A stretch of DNA of 64,000 nt from Earliella scabrosa (GCA_022605405.1 JABYQQ010000012.1:248001-312000); one strand, 5' to 3'. Shown: positions 1-15,084, counted from the first letter of the stretch. The notes: generated by a model from the sequence alone, not told the origin. Numbers and translations: made by a program.

Positions 1-404
1 GACAGATTTGCGCCCGACCACGAGCTCTGGCTGTTCGCTGGACCGCGCGGCCCAATACCACCGCGTGGCTATCACACGCTCAGGCATGAGCCTCGGTGAG
101 CAGGCCCGGGACACTGTATAGAGTCATGAGAAGCAAACCAGTGGTCATAACGACATGAGAACGAGGGGGTCTTGGCAGCTATATGCGGATCGTAAGTACA
201 CTATGAGATGACCACATTCCGATCGAGATACATGGTGGAGTCAGCGTCGTACAGCCTTTGAGTGATACAAATTGCAAACCCTGTAACCCTGGGGTATCAT
301 CATCAAGATCCCAACAGATGGAGCAAGGAGCGAATGGTCCTGGACAATAGTGAACCAGCCAGCAGACACTTGTCCGTCTAGTGAATAAACGAATGGAGAA
401 TGTC
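1..404. other. Left edge, no recognised gene
   Basis: This stretch is downstream of the minus-strand DUF6534 gene. I see no domain, RNA gene or repeat in it. The short open frames here have no family-like features. Confidence 0.5.
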
Positions 405-2538
405 CTACGCAAGCTCCCCGCCCTTGGATGGAAGGCTTCTCAAGTCGAAGTTGACCTGTTGGCGGATATGCTGATCAGGATCCTCGGAACGCAGTACAGC
501 AGTATGTACGCGGACCGTGCGAGAGAAGACTCACGCTTTCGGGAGTGCGCGGCGAGCTGTCGTCTTCCACGACCGTGTGCTGATAGACCTCCAGCTGGCG
601 GATAGAAGGCGAGGCCGGAGGTGAACATGGGGGAGGAGAACGTGCCACCATCAGTGAACGGGGATTACGGAAATAAGTACGGGGGTGTGAGTGCCTGCGA
701 GAGCGTGCATGCATATACTCACCTTAGGAACACGTCCCGCGTTGTGGAAAGCGCTATTAGTGGAAGAGAAGGTTCGGACGCTCTTGCTACGAATATGCGA
801 GCGCGCGTTGAGGGACCCCAGGAACGAGTTTGAATACACTGAAAAGGGAGTGCAGGAAGTGCCACGGCGAGTATGAGCAGCATGTCGAGAATGGGAGGAG
901 GGGAGATTAGTCGGAAGCCTACGTTTAGCCTGGATCTCGACTAGTCCAAGGAAGGTAAGGCTGTTCTTCTGTACTGCGAACTGGGGTGCGGACATGTCAG
1001 GTACCAGAGGTGAAGTATACGTGAAGACACGCACCAAGATAACGCATAGAAGGGAGGCGGTACTGAGTGGGAGAAAACGAGGCCAGTCAGCTGAGTTCAC
1101 GATGGTCGATGCCGAGAGCCGAGGGATGTAGAAACGGAGGTGTGATGGTGGTGCAGTATACGTACCAAGTGATTGCGCCTGTGTTGACAGCGTACAGAAG
1201 AATGCGGTTGACCATGCTGTTCGATTCCCTGACATGACAGTTCCGAAAAGAGCGCCAGGGTGAGCGTCATATGATGGCGATATGGTTCGAGCATATCAGT
1301 GATTGTTATCGAATGCGGGCGCAGGGGGACATACTTTGGCCATGCGCCCGTAGCTCGGCGGCGTTTGAGATAGAAGGTGAGCGTGGCCGCGACGAGAATG
1401 TCGACGAGGGCTGCTGAGCCCAGGCCGCCGCTGACGGTCACCTGAGGGAAGCGATTAGTACCGACAAGAGGATGAAACGCTATGCGATGGTACGTACAAG
1501 AGAGTCTTCGCGAGCACGCAAGACGGGCCAGGATGGGTAGAGGTAGCAGAGGACACACGACCCTAGACGGTCCCGAACGGTCCAGTGTGAACGGAGGGAG
1601 GCATCTAGACAGGTCCCTTGGTACGTACCGACACCGAAACCTGGTGTCAGGGACGGAAGTCAGCTCGATCTTCTGTCACGAAGCTTGTTTCAATTGTCCA
1701 CGTACCCACGCGAGCGAGAGCGAATGTGCCCTGAGGGAAGAAAGTGCGTCATGAATAGGTGAAACAATCAGGTGAAACGAGAGAAGTCGCGAAGGGCCAA
1801 GGCGGACATAGGACTTACGATGATTCCCGTCCATACGATCGAGTTGCCGCTGACTGCGAAACAAGGTTGATCGACGTTCGGAAGGAGTTGCATGTGAGAT
1901 TGCGAGAGGACGTACCGATCCAGACTCTCCAGGCATAGTACCTGCGATTCAGGGTGGCAGTCAGTGCCTGGCCGGGGCGATCTCATCCGCTTGGAGATGG
2001 TGCGTACCCTTGCACACATAAAGCAATGCTTGCCTGGACATAGGTCAGCATTGGGCAGATTTCGGGGTGACCAGGCTGCGCACGCTACACATCACAGTCA
2101 CTCCAATTCCCCTGTTGCGTCATGATGGTGTTAGTGGGGACCACGGAGCGAACGTGATATTGTACGCACCAGTTAATCACAAGGAAGTTGAGGTAGTTGC
2201 CGAAGTCTGAGATGAGGTAGTCGTAAATGAACTGTATGCAAAACACCGTGTGGGCCGTCTCGAGGAGCCTGATGCAGAGCCTCAGTACATGCAGGCGGAG
2301 AGCGAGCGAAGGACGGACCAGACGGTAGCGACAAGGGACTTGAGGAAGGTCCTGTCGGTCGGGTACTTCTGGAAGTAGATGAAAGTCTGGAGGGTCGTGA
2401 TCCCGTACAGACTAGGTGCAAGAGATCAACATCAGGGGATTACGTAGCAGGGAGCGGAGGAGAGACGGTGACGTACATGCAGGCGACGAAGACCTCGATC
2501 AGGAGGCCGCCCATGACAGGAACTGCGCTGTTCGTCAT
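405..2538 (-). CDS. DUF6534 family multi-pass membrane protein
   Basis: Predicted integral membrane protein of about 320 residues; the molecular function of DUF6534 is unknown. I rebuilt it from about 17 short exons with GT-AG introns: 2477-2538, 2319-2411, 2170-2268, 2072-2111, 2008-2033, 1916-1941, 1819-1853, 1706-1730, 1629-1640, an unresolved exon near 1450-1560, then 1335-1441, 1166-1228, 1035-1062, 923-980, 723-838, 535-594 and 405-470. Splicing gives family-like segments in order: LYGITTLQTFIYFQKYPTD, then LLETAHTVFCIQFIYDYL, YYAWRVWI, GFGV, LGSAALVDILVAATLTFYL, MVNRILLYAVNTGAIT and the closing LYSNSFLGSLNAR box. The start ATG gives MTNSAVPVMGG just before the first membrane segment. 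The donor of the 2072 exon and the last acceptor are uncertain. One exon is only 12 nt. The frame matches at every other joint, so the gene looks intact. Confidence 0.85.
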
Positions 2539-4028
2539 CGTGGCAGGCAGAGGCTCGAGCAGGTCCCTGCTGAGGATCTCGAGGTCGGAGGGCTCGGGGG
2601 CGGGGAGCACGAGGAGACCTCAAAGGCGGCTCGCACTTTTATAGCACGAAAACTGCACGCCGTCGGCGGCGAAGAAGTCAGAAAACGGAGGTAGTGGAGC
2701 AGAGAGAATGGGGCCGGAAGGCGCGAGCATGAAGTGGAACGGGAGCGCGTGGGTACAGCAATCGAGGGCGTGTCGCATAACCTTCGTTCTTCCTTCCTTG
2801 TGCCTTGAGGTTTTGTAGGCTCCAGCTCCGAGTAAACTTATGTGAGTGGCCGACCAGAGCTTGCGAAGCCGAATGGAAGCCGGGGCCGGGGAAGAAGACG
2901 TCGGTGGAGAAGCGTTGAGCCGTGTGCAGTGCATGCGACTCGGGCTCCGAGCTGGATTGAGCGCCGCGTTGCGGTGGCGAGGGAAGCGGCTGGATAGGTG
3001 GGCTTTGAGGGAAGGATGGCGGACGTCACTGCGTCATGTCGAAGAGGTCGTTGGTGATAGAGTGGTCGAGTAGACGATAGAACGGAGGTGATGCGCCGCT
3101 GATGTATTGGTACCGACCCGGCGTGGCTGAAGGCGTGCATGCGGAGGCGGCGGATGAACTGCTGACCCACTGACCCGCACTTCCGGTACACTCTATTCAG
3201 CTATGCGCATGCAGTTGGGCGGCATGCGGGAACTTGCGGTGGGAAGCTGACTTATTCTGGGCGGTCTCGTCTTGGTCCGTCAGAGGAGGAACATTTCAGG
3301 AGTGACTAGTGAACCTTCGACGAGAGGAGATGAGTCAACCAAGGAAGTAGAAGGTAACCAGTTACGTACGGTCGGGCTTCATGAGACAGTAGTGAGAGGT
3401 TCGCGGTCATGCGCGGGAAGGAGTGTGACCTGACGTGGATGAGCGTGAATGCAAGCAGACGAGGGAGGCTTACAGTCACGATGGACCAGGAGGCTAGCGG
3501 CCCGCAAAGGGAACCGGACGAGGATGCACGGAGGTTCGTTCCTTCTCGCGGCCGCTAGTGTGACGGCAGCTGGCATCGTCGGCAATTCGTCTACCAGGCG
3601 GCGACAGCGAAGCACGACTCCGAGTCCAACAAGGAGCAGGACCATATGCGTGTACTTGGCGTTATGCCAGACTGCACCTCGGTGTTCTTGCTGAGATGTG
3701 CGCCTGGTGATAGACGGGTATCCCGGTAGCTTGACAAAGCGTTGGGAAGTAGAGGGAAAGACGAGCCCGATGCGCTTTCGAAGCCAGGTTGCCGGGTCGT
3801 GCGAGAGTCCAGTCGATCCCTGGCTGTTGAGTGGTGCCTGACGCGATGCAAGTGAAGCACTGCGAGGGCGCGAGACCAGAAAGGAGCATGGCCCCATTGA
3901 TTACGAGCGCCGTACATGATCGTGACACTCACATGAAAGCTGAGAACATGCAGATGATAGCACACGACGAATGAAGGGGTGAAACGCGGAAAAGCAAGGC
4001 CGAAAGCCGAGGGCTGTGCCGTGGATGC
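2539..4028. other. Intergenic, no recognised gene
   Basis: This holds the upstream region of the DUF6534 gene and the 3' side of the cyclophilin gene. Several overlapping minus-strand frames exist (for example 3379-3897), but none shows a domain, and I could not join them into a convincing spliced gene. A lineage-specific gene here cannot be excluded. Confidence 0.4.
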
Positions 4029-5460
4029 TCAATCCCTTCGCTGTTGCAGCTCAGGATCGAGGTACTTCATCCTACCCCGACCCTTGAATCGCACGCCACC
4101 GCTGTCTCGCGCGCGTCGTTCCTCCTCCTCCTTGAGCTTGCGCGCGATGCGCTCGAGCTCTCGCTTACGCGCAGCCTCGATACGCCCGTTCTCCTCACGC
4201 TCCAGCCTGGCATCGTACTGCGACTCTGTCTCGCTCACTGGCTCAGCGTCCTTGGACGCGTCGCGTTCGCGTGGAGGAGAGTGAGAGCCGGCGTGGTCTG
4301 TCTTGTGTTTCTTAGACTTGGACTTTGATTTATGTTTCTTCTTGTCCTTCTTGTGCGACTTGTGGCGCTTCCGGTCGTGGTCGGGATCTGGGGAGCGTGA
4401 TCGTGAGTGAGAACGGGAGCGATCATGGTCGCGGTTGGAGTCGCGGGACAAGGAGCGGTGGCGACGTTTCTTGCGATGGCGGCGCTCTTCTTCTGATTCG
4501 GAGTCGCTCTCGCTGGCGGATACAGACCCGGCTGGTGTGAGAGACACGGAGGAAGCGGCGTGTGGACGAGAGCGCAGCGCGTGTACGAGGTGAGTTGAGA
4601 GAAGCAAAAGCGACGATCTACGAGATGGAACGTACGTTTGGCCTGTGCAGGCTGGGCTTGTGCACGGAGCATGAGCTCGCCGGAGTTGGCGATCACGACG
4701 GGCGACCGAGGGCGATCCTTCTCGTCCGTAGGCACCTGTGCGATTCGCTGAACGACGTCATAGCCGCGGATGACGCGTCCGAAGACGACGTGTTTACCTA
4801 GGGAAGGGTGAGCACATGGCCAGTACACAGATGGAATAGGAAGAGAGTATACCATTGAGGTGAGGACAGTCGCGGAGGGTGATGAAGAACTGTGAGTTGT
4901 TGGTGTTTGGACCCTTGTTGGCCATACATAGCAGACTGTGCGTGATGATGGTCAGGCCTCATGCATGGCCATGGTGGAGACATTGACGGACCCTTCAGAG
5001 TCGAGAGGACGGGAGAGATCTTCGTCCGGGAAGGGGCCGCCATAGATGGATTCTCCGCCCGTGCCGTTTCGTTTCGTAAAGTCTTGGGAAGGGGCATGAG
5101 GAGCAGTGTGAAGACGGAATGAGATGGGGAACGTACCTCCGCCCTGGATCATGAAGTCCTTTATTGAGCGGTGTATTATGGAGTTCTTGTAGTAGAGAGG
5201 GCGTTCGGAGATGGGAGAGAGGCCCTTCTCGCCTGTGCACAGTGCGCGAAAGCTGAAAGACACGACTGAGCTTGGATGGATATAACGAGGAAGAAGGAGC
5301 GTACTTTTCGGCCGTCTTGGGCGCGGTGTCATTGTAGAGCTCGAAGATGACTCTAGCGTGCCGGGTTCAGCAGAGAGCGACTAGAAGAGGAGAGGAAAGC
5401 GCACCGTCCGAGAGGCTGGTTGTCGACGGCGAAGTCGAAGAAGACGCGTGGGCGGACCAT
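4029..5460 (-). CDS. Cyclophilin-type peptidyl-prolyl isomerase with RS-like tail
   Basis: Probable nuclear peptidyl-prolyl cis-trans isomerase of the SR-cyclophilin type, which acts around the spliceosome. Seven exons: 5405-5460, 5305-5352, 5137-5252, 4992-5082, 4853-4935, 4636-4797 and 4029-4531, giving 352 residues in one frame. Residues about 1-175 are the cyclophilin fold: [10 protein letters not shown] start, [10 protein letters not shown], the catalytic-loop [32 protein letters not shown] and [16 protein letters not shown]. The position of human CypA Trp121 is His (CPHLNGKH), as in many large cyclophilins that bind cyclosporin weakly. The remaining half is charged and low-complexity, rich in SR, SD and lysine runs ([17 protein letters not shown]), typical of nuclear speckle proteins. 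It is divergent from the Rap-like GTPase gene. Confidence 0.93.
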
Positions 5461-6451
5461 GGCTGCTCGCGGTTGGAGGCAGCGAGCTCGGGCTCACGGG
5501 CGACGATGCGTGAGGGCGTGGTTCACAGGCGTCTGCAGCCACGTGGGCGATCGAGGAAGGCTTCCGATCAGAGGCGCTCGAGCGAAAACATACGCGCATG
5601 TTCCTGGCCAGACGCGGACGCGCAGAATATATCCGCCGACGACGGACAGTGTCCCGGCGGGAGAGAGAGATGAAGTCGGCGTCGCGCGGGAGAAGAGGCG
5701 CAGCGAGGGCGACATGGGCGAAATGAACGGGCGCGACGCGTGTGGGCGATGGCGGGAGGCGACGACGAGGCGAGGACTGGCATCGCTCGCTGCTGTCGGC
5801 TCGTGTTCGTTGTCGACGACGATCGGCTCGCGTCAGGCTCGCGTTGACTGACTGTTGACCATCGCCCGCTGGTCCCTGGCTCGCGCAGCCGTCCGCTCCT
5901 TGCCTCCTCCCTCTCCTTCGCCGTTCTCTCTCCGTTCTCTGCTCCTCGTTCTTGCCGCCGTCCGCGCTGTCCGGACGTCCTCTCCCTCACTTTCGTTGTT
6001 CACCGGCCACGCGGAGCGCGTGCGACCACGCGAAGGCGTCGTTGCCCATCGCCATTGGTTCTCTATCGCCATCTCGAGATCGATAGGTCGCAGTAGTCGG
6101 CTGGCTGCAGTCGCGCTGCTCGCGTTGGGCGTGTGTCCTGGCTAGTACTCCTTTGGCTCTCCCTTCCCTGTCTCCCGTCTCCCTCTCCGACTCCTCCGCA
6201 CCGGTCGAGCGCCGCGTGCCGTTTCCCAAGCCGTCCTGGCTCCCATCCACCTCCCCGCCGCTCTCTCCAACTCCTCCCTCTCCGTCCGCGACTTCAAGAA
6301 GAGGCTCTCCTTCCGCGCCAGCTTCATCCGCAATCGCACAGACTCCGCACCCCCACGCTCGCCCTCCTCGCCCGCGCCGCCGGCCCCTTCGTCCCAACCA
6401 GTAGTCCGTCCCCGTCTATCCAGCATCGGCAGCACCATCGGAGCTGCGAGC
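5461..6451. promoter_or_regulatory. Divergent intergenic region of cyclophilin and GTPase genes
   Basis: About 1 kb separates the two start codons, so it should hold both promoters. From about 5880 to 6420 the plus strand is strongly pyrimidine-rich (long CTCC/TCCC runs), as is common before highly expressed basidiomycete genes. I see no clear TATA box. Open frames crossing it are low-complexity by-products of this bias. Confidence 0.5.
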
Positions 6452-7490
6452 ATGCAAAAGTACAGTGCTGTCGTCCTAGGCGGTGAGTCCTTTCCTCTCA
6501 GCCCCCTCCGCTCGATCGATCTCGTCCTTCCACCCTCGCTCCCTTCCGCGAACCTCTTTTGAAACAACTCCTTGGCGTTCCCCCCTCCCCGCTCGCAGCC
6601 GGCGGCGTCGGCAAGTCCGCACTCGTGATGAGGTACGGCAAGAACGTCTTCCTCGAGCGGTACGACCCCACTATCGAAGGTGCGCCCCCGTCCTTTGCGC
6701 TTCTCTAACAAGGTCGCTAACTCGCATCCTATCATTTTAGAGGAGTACGAGTTGACGGTCGAATACGAGGGAAAGCGCAGTCAGGTACGCAACAGCCCTT
6801 CTTCATCCCTCCGTCCTCCGGCCGACACTCTGACATCTCCCGCCTTCGCACGCAGCTCGAGATCGTCGACACTGCGGGCGTTGAACAATTCACCGGCCTG
6901 AACGAGAGCTACATTCAGGTGTGTCCTCCGCTCCATGTAAGGTGCCCAATACTCACTCTAGGTTGTAGAGAGGAGTTGGGTTCATCCTGGTTTTCAGGTG
7001 AGCAGCCCCGTTCCCGTTCCGACCTTTGGCTTCAACGCTCTCCGCCCTAGTTTGACCCAAGAGGCCACCCTGAGGGATGTCGATCACATCCGCCAACAAA
7101 TCATTCAAATCAAGGGCGGCGATGAGGTTAATCCAGCATACCACTCAGTTTCAACACCAGTATCTGACAGCGTCATTGCACAGGACATTCCGATGGTAGT
7201 AGTGGGGACCAAGATGGATCTGGTGCGTGTTGCTCGTCCCCAGACGCACCATACACTAACCAATCCCGGAATCTATCCCGATACTTCAGACTGGCGAGCG
7301 GGAGGTCTCGAGCCAGCAGATGCAGGAACTCGCGGTCAAATGGGGCCTGCCCTTCTACGAAACGTCGGCGAAGCGCGGTTGGCACGTGAATGAGGTGTTC
7401 AATCACCTCTTGGTTCACATGCGCAAGCGGTACCCGGATGGACAGCCGAGGACGAGGACAAGACGAAGAGACCAATGCGTGGTCATGTAG
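6452..7490 (+). CDS. Ras-superfamily GTPase, Rap/Rsr1 (Bud1)-like
   Basis: Small membrane-anchored GTPase; in fungi this class guides polarity and bud or hyphal site choice. Eight exons: 6452-6482, 6599-6679, 6741-6784, 6856-6918, 6969-6997, 7051-7126, 7184-7222 and 7290-7490, giving 187 residues. Visible boxes in order: P-loop GAGGVGKS, switch I YDPTIEEEYE, G3 DTAGVEQF, Rap-type FTGLNESYIQRGVGFILVF, G4 as TKMD instead of NKxD, G5 ETSAK. The C-terminus is basic (RTRTRRRDQ) and ends in the CaaX box CVVM, which predicts prenylation and membrane attachment. The residue matching Ras Gln61 is Val, in line with Rap-type proteins lacking Gln there. The frame is continuous at every joint. Confidence 0.93.
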
Positions 7491-8407
7491 CAACCTACGT
7501 CGGTTATCGTGGATGCGCACGGCTTGCGCTCCCGTTTCATGCTCTCCCTTTCGTGCATTATGCACATGCGCGTCGGACGCGCACTTTCGTCGTCCTGCTT
7601 TCGCTCAGGGATGCTGCAGGCAGGCCAATGCCGCTCCGGCTGCAGCCACTGCAGTGCTCCCGTCGTTGCTGTCTCTGTTGTCGCCATTGCCGCGGCCACC
7701 GTCGCTTGACATCGCGCAGCGCATGGACACGCTCTCGTTTTCGACCACCGATACCGCTACAGTACCGAGTACCCACTAACTGCTACCGCCACCCCATCAT
7801 ACAGTACGCATCGGACAGCTAGACCTTAGTACACCGCCCCCCGACGCTGGCCGCACCCGCACTGCACGGACACTGTTGTGTTTGGTATACATCCCTACCC
7901 ACAGACTATGGTAGACGCTAGTTTAATGCTTGGATCCGACCCTCGTCTCTCGTTCGGCAGCATTCTCGTGCTACGTACCACGCTTACTGGCATCTGCGTA
8001 CGCGTCTTGCACGCCCTCCTTGCACCATCTAATAGCGACCAGCAGCCGGTCGCCATGTTTCTCATCTTGCATAGCTCCTTGCGTTGTCCTCCAGTAGCAC
8101 GCCATGGATCCACATTTACCTTGTCCTACTGCCACCAGTGCTAGCGTCTGCGAGCCGGAGCCTGTCCAGTCTGTGCCGGAGGAGGCGAGGCGCCGGGATG
8201 CTGACATAATCGAGGGTGAGATTTTGCGATGCGTAATAGGCGCTTGTCGAGGGAGGTGGCCGGGGCAAGTCTGCTTTCTTCCTCACTCTCCCTTTCTCTC
8301 CTTCCCCCATCTCCCTTCCGTCCCCCGTCCTTCTCTCTCCCGTCCCTCCGACGTCCGGCCCTCTCCCATAGACGTTCCCGGCTTTTAATCCTCTTTTCTT
8401 TCTCATC
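7491..8407. other. 3' region of GTPase gene and 5' region of helicase gene
   Basis: No separate gene is recognised. The right part (about 8270-8400) is a dense CT-rich tract like a promoter or 5' leader. An upstream non-coding or short coding exon of the helicase could lie here, because a good splice acceptor (CTCTCCAG) ends at 8464 just before the glycine-rich coding start. Confidence 0.4.
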
Positions 8408-10962
<2,555 letters not shown>

Positions 10963-11515
10963 GACGCTGTCGTCATCGAGCGATCGTTCTTCTCGCTTGC
11001 TTCCCTTTGGGATCGGTGCAGTGTTGTAGTGTCGCATGCGCTGCGGACGCTGTACTCTGTCTTCCTGTGCACGCTGCTGTGTGTTTCTGTTGCCCGCATG
11101 TCGGACTGGCGTCCTAGAACAGAGCCTGATCTCCGCCCGGTGGAGGAGTCAGTAGTAATATGTTTGTTGCATTCGCTTAGACCTGCAGCTGTAATCGCAT
11201 CCTGGGGCCATGTCCCCTTGCGTGATGTCATGGCCCATTGCGATCGAGGTTTCCGCACCCCTCTTGCAGTCGACATATATGCCATACTACTCTCCTTCGC
11301 CGCTTCGCCTTACCTCCCATCCTCAGCCCCATCCTCGTCTTCTTCCACCATGATCTTTGGCTATTCCTTTAAACCTGCCGTGCAAACTGTGAAGTGGATA
11401 GGTCATTTGCTCGTTCACCCGGTGCGGGCATCCTGTCACGCCCCGGGTCCACTCGATGACTAACCCTCTTCCCATCCACGCATTCTGTCCATCGCGCATC
11501 TTGCTCCAGCCTCCC
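10963..11515. other. Helicase 3' UTR and hydrolase promoter region
   Basis: No gene recognised. It follows the helicase stop codon TAA (10960-10962) and runs to the hydrolase start. A short AT-containing patch ATATATGCC near 11274 and pyrimidine-rich tracts near 11320-11350 may belong to the promoter. Confidence 0.4.
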
Positions 11516-12774
11516 ATGTCCAAACAAACGTTGGTCGTCGGTGGCATCGCCCTCAACGTGTTCTCGCTATCCGACGCGAACACCCAGAACACGGAGCGTC
11601 CAGAGGCGGCGGGCAAGAAACCGATTGCAGTCCTGTTCTTGCTCCATGGGCGAGGAGGCGATGCAGACCAGATCGAGCTCGTCGCGAAGGCGATATTAGA
11701 CGAAGTGCACTCGAAAAGGAAAGACGCGGCGGGCAAGGGCGCGAGTGCTGAAGAGGAGACACATGATCTGTGGATCGTAACTTTTGTAAGTGTGATGCTT
11801 CACTTTCGGGGCGTCGACTGGAGAGAGTAAGAAGGTGCTTCGGGGACATGGAGCATGATGCTGAACATGGGGATTCCGACAGGACCATCGGAACCACGGG
11901 TCGCGGTTGGTCGATCGGCAGGCGAACGCTGCTTGGAGCGATAGCAAGACGAACGATCGGCACGCGTAAGTAATCGCATCGTGACTTTGCCAATCTGCCA
12001 CGCTGACCGGCGTACCTGGCATGCGCTCTGTAGGTTGGACATGTACGCCATCCAAAGTACGTCTTTGCAGTCGTCCGCATCCGTGGTCGACCCTGGGTCT
12101 GACAATGCACCACAGCGGGCACCGCACAAGATGTCTCGTTTTTGATCGACTTCTTACCGTCATACTTGTTCCCTAGCGAGGAACGCGTGATCTCGCAGTG
12201 GCTCGTGTCCGGAATCAGTCTCGGCGGGCACTCGACGTGGAATACGCTGAAGAATGGTGTGTAGACGACACAACTTTCATCACTTGAAACCTGGCAACTG
12301 CTGATATCTTATGATTCAAGAATCGAGGGTGAAGCTGGGCATCCCAATCATTGGTGCGTCGATATGCCTAGTATCGCCGTTGTGGCCCCTAATTTGTCGC
12401 TTGCAGGGTGCCCGGACTACCTGAAGCTTATGTCCTCCCGTGCGGAGCAGTCGGGAGTGCCCGTAGAGCCACCATTCTTCCCAAAGTCCTTCATGGAACT
12501 CATTGCCCGCAATGATCCAGCGGCGACACCTCACATGGCGCAGGACAAGGAGAATCCATTCCGGGGCAAGAAAATCCTGGTGATCTGCGGTAAGGAGGAT
12601 ACCTTGGTACCGTGGAATGCATCGGAGAAGTTTGTGAACGAGCTTGACATTGGCGAGGAACAGGGTGGTGTGAAAGAGGTGATTGTAGAGCCAGGGGTTG
12701 GACATACATGTTCACCAGGGATGATCAAGGCGGCGGTTGCATTTATGTGGAAGTACGCGTTGACGACATCGTGA
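11516..12774 (+). CDS. Alpha/beta hydrolase
   Basis: Cytosolic alpha/beta-fold serine hydrolase; the substrate cannot be told from the sequence. Six exons: 11516-11785, 11883-11965, 12034-12056, 12116-12256, 12321-12353 and 12407-12774; 918 nt, 305 residues, in frame. Oxyanion-region loop LLHGRGGD near residue 45, DHRNHGSR after the first intron, nucleophile elbow GISLGGHS (Ser), acid loop CGKEDTLVPW (Asp) and catalytic His in GVGHTCSPGM near the C-terminus. No signal peptide is evident. It is the last clear host gene before the repeat-rich block; the ATG at 11516 is followed at once by the first beta strand (TLVVGGIALNVF). Confidence 0.9.
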
Positions 12775-13620
12775 TAACACCACTGCTGTACTGAATCCGA
12801 TCTGAGTGACACAAAATTTCGTTGTGCGGGCCCAACTTGGCGTCAAAGCCGCCGTGGCTTTTGGTGGCTCGTATCGGCTCCTTGTCGCCTGCGATCTGTC
12901 AAGCCAAGCCCCGGGCCGTGGACGATGGCTTGGTTTGGCTTGGCCTGGGCTTCAGTCACGGCTTATTATAGGTACTAGCCACAAATAAGTACTATCACTG
13001 CACCAGTAATGTAAATCCCGAAATCTTGCAACAGTAATGTAAAGTTTGACATAGCACCGCGAATTCCGTGCCGTTCCTCCTGAAACTTCGCACAAATGTT
13101 GTGCTCTGCCTACTGAATCTATGCGTGAAAAATGCTTGTTAAAATGAAGAGGAACAAGAGATATTGAGGCATCTATGGTGCTCTGTATGCCAGCTGGTTG
13201 ACCTGGGACCATGATTGGGTCTCGCTTCATTGACTGACAACATCGCTCCCCTCTATATTTATACAATACATACAGGATCTCTTCAATAAATTTTCTGAGA
13301 GTAGTGATGTGCCAGCTCAACTGCCCGGGGCTGGGCCGGGCCTACTATGAGGGCTGGGGCTCACAGAAATGTCAGGCCTGGCCCTCTAGGAGAGCTCAGG
13401 CTGGGCTCAGGCCGGGTTGGGCTTAAGCCTGGGCTTATCTAAGTGTAATATATATTGACAGCTAACTATGACGTTCATTCTGCACATTTAATTAAAAACG
13501 TAAACTAATCCTCTCGGGTGTGCATACATTTTTACTCCCGTACGAAATGTTGTTAGAAGACCGTAAACATTTCGTGAAATGCTCCGTAAACATTTCAATG
13601 GGCGCTTACTGTGGACTTCA
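12775..13620. repeat. Non-coding, with GGGCT/GGCC-rich repeat segment
   Basis: Between about 12820 and 12970 and again at 13320-13435 the sequence is a cluster of degenerate GGGCTGGGC / GGCCTGGGC motifs, set in otherwise AT-rich DNA. A similar cluster in the opposite sense is at 15085-15245. Clusters of short subterminal motifs of this sort are typical of hAT-like non-autonomous elements, but I found no clean terminal repeat or target duplication. Confidence 0.35.
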
Positions 13621-13645
13621 TGGAGCGTGCACGAGCGCTAAGCAA

Positions 13646-13735
13646 AACAGCACGGCTCAGGTTCAAACCCACAGCCTCGCTTAGGATAACTAGCTCATCC
13701 AGACGCTTATCCACTAGACCACAGAAGCATTATAG
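13646..13735 (-). repeat. tRNA-like segment (possible SINE head)
   Basis: Read on the minus strand there is an A-box-like TGGTCTAGTGGATAAGCG and, about 45 nt later, a B-box-like GGTTTGAACC. Acceptor-stem pairing around them is poor, so an intact tRNA gene is unlikely. A tRNA-derived SINE or a decayed tRNA copy fits better. Confidence 0.4.
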
Positions 13736-14616
13736 GCTGTGGCGAGACTTGCAATATATAGCTGTGTGACCAGGTCTACCTCAACACAGGCTGGATAATC
13801 AATAAACTCTCATTCATCCACAGAAACTTGTATTGCTTCCAGCTGCTTTCCTTGTGATGCATTGCATTGCATTCATAGATGTGGGTAGTAGGGTTGCTTA
13901 TGTAATACTTGTGAAAGTTCTGTCATGTCACAACTTGACAATATTGAAACCATGGTATCCACGCTGTACTGGCTACCGGTATGCCACTACCTGAACTCTC
14001 CCACGTTAATGCTTAATTGTGGAGGTTATGCTCAGCAAAAGTCAGCATCCCCAGGCATCCCAATGTCAGAAAACTCATCCTTCAAGGTCTCGGGAAAAAC
14101 GGTGACCCTCGATTAGCGCTCGTGCGAGCTATCCGAAGTAGGCGCTCAAGGAAGTGTTTACGGCGTGCTTTGCAGAATGTTTGCGGCATGGTTCGAAGAT
14201 GTTGCGATACAGAGTTACAAAAGTAAGTATGTCTTTTACAGAAAGATATGTTTCCGTTTCTATTTAAATGTGCAGAATGAACATCATAGCTAACGGCTCA
14301 CAGGCCTGCCAATGTAAATTAAAACATCTTCTTGCTCGAGTTCTGTATACTTTAGCACTGAAAAAGTAACTATAGTGACAATAGACAACTTACCAGACAC
14401 TGATCCCTGTCCTATTACACTGTTGCAGGTTCTGCACCGTATTCTATAAGCGGCTACATACAGTTTGGATAAGCGGTTCAAGTGCGAGATTGATCAGACT
14501 TACTAATAACTCTAATTGTCTCTCTATTCCCGCACCATGCCTCCACACTGACCGCCCAGTCCGACCACTCACTATCTTGAGTCGCAGTGGCCATCAGACT
14601 TGATGATACAAACTCA

Positions 14617-14881
14617 TACTGTAGAGTTCAGACCAAAGCGGTGTGTCACATGTCACAAGGACCCCATCTGCACCGTAATGAGACACCGGTCACAGGTCAC
14701 AGGCGGTCAGAGCTGGCCAGAACTCGGAAAACTGGTGTCTAACATACCATATATGGCCATTTTCTGGCACCTCCAGCGCTGGTCACACCCTTTTTGACTC
14801 GGAGTTGTGCTGCGCTGCTTTGGCAACTGCAGGTGGTCACACGTCACACCCAGTGCTGCTTTGGTGTGAACTCTACATTAT
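14617..14881. mobile_element. Short terminal-inverted-repeat element, about 0.26 kb
   Basis: The left end reads TGTAGAGTTCAGACCAAAGC and the right end is its inverted copy (reverse complement TGTAGAGTTCACACCAAAGC), with further inverted GTGACC/GGTCAC motifs inside. The first bases TAGAG fit the loose hAT terminal consensus, but the flanks show no perfect 8-bp duplication. It has no coding capacity. Confidence 0.55.
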
Positions 14882-15084
14882 GGGGTAAGAATACAATAGA
14901 TTGGAGCTATAGACAGATTTGCTCACTGAGAGGTACCGTTCAGCAGTGAGCGTCCATGCTACTAGTACAGTGTCGGAAGCCATGAAGCAATTAAGGTTTA
15001 ATGATAGATCTCATCGGTCATGACCTCTGCATCACTAATATACAGTTTTCAGCCACCAATTCCTGCCGGAGTCCGGCACATATT

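Noticed and set aside
3379..3965. Spliced minus-strand gene between the DUF6534 and cyclophilin genes
   Set aside because: Frames overlap in all three phases without a domain or a consistent chain of splice sites.
13646..13735. Functional tRNA gene
   Set aside because: A and B boxes are present, but the acceptor and T stems do not pair; treated as tRNA-derived repeat.
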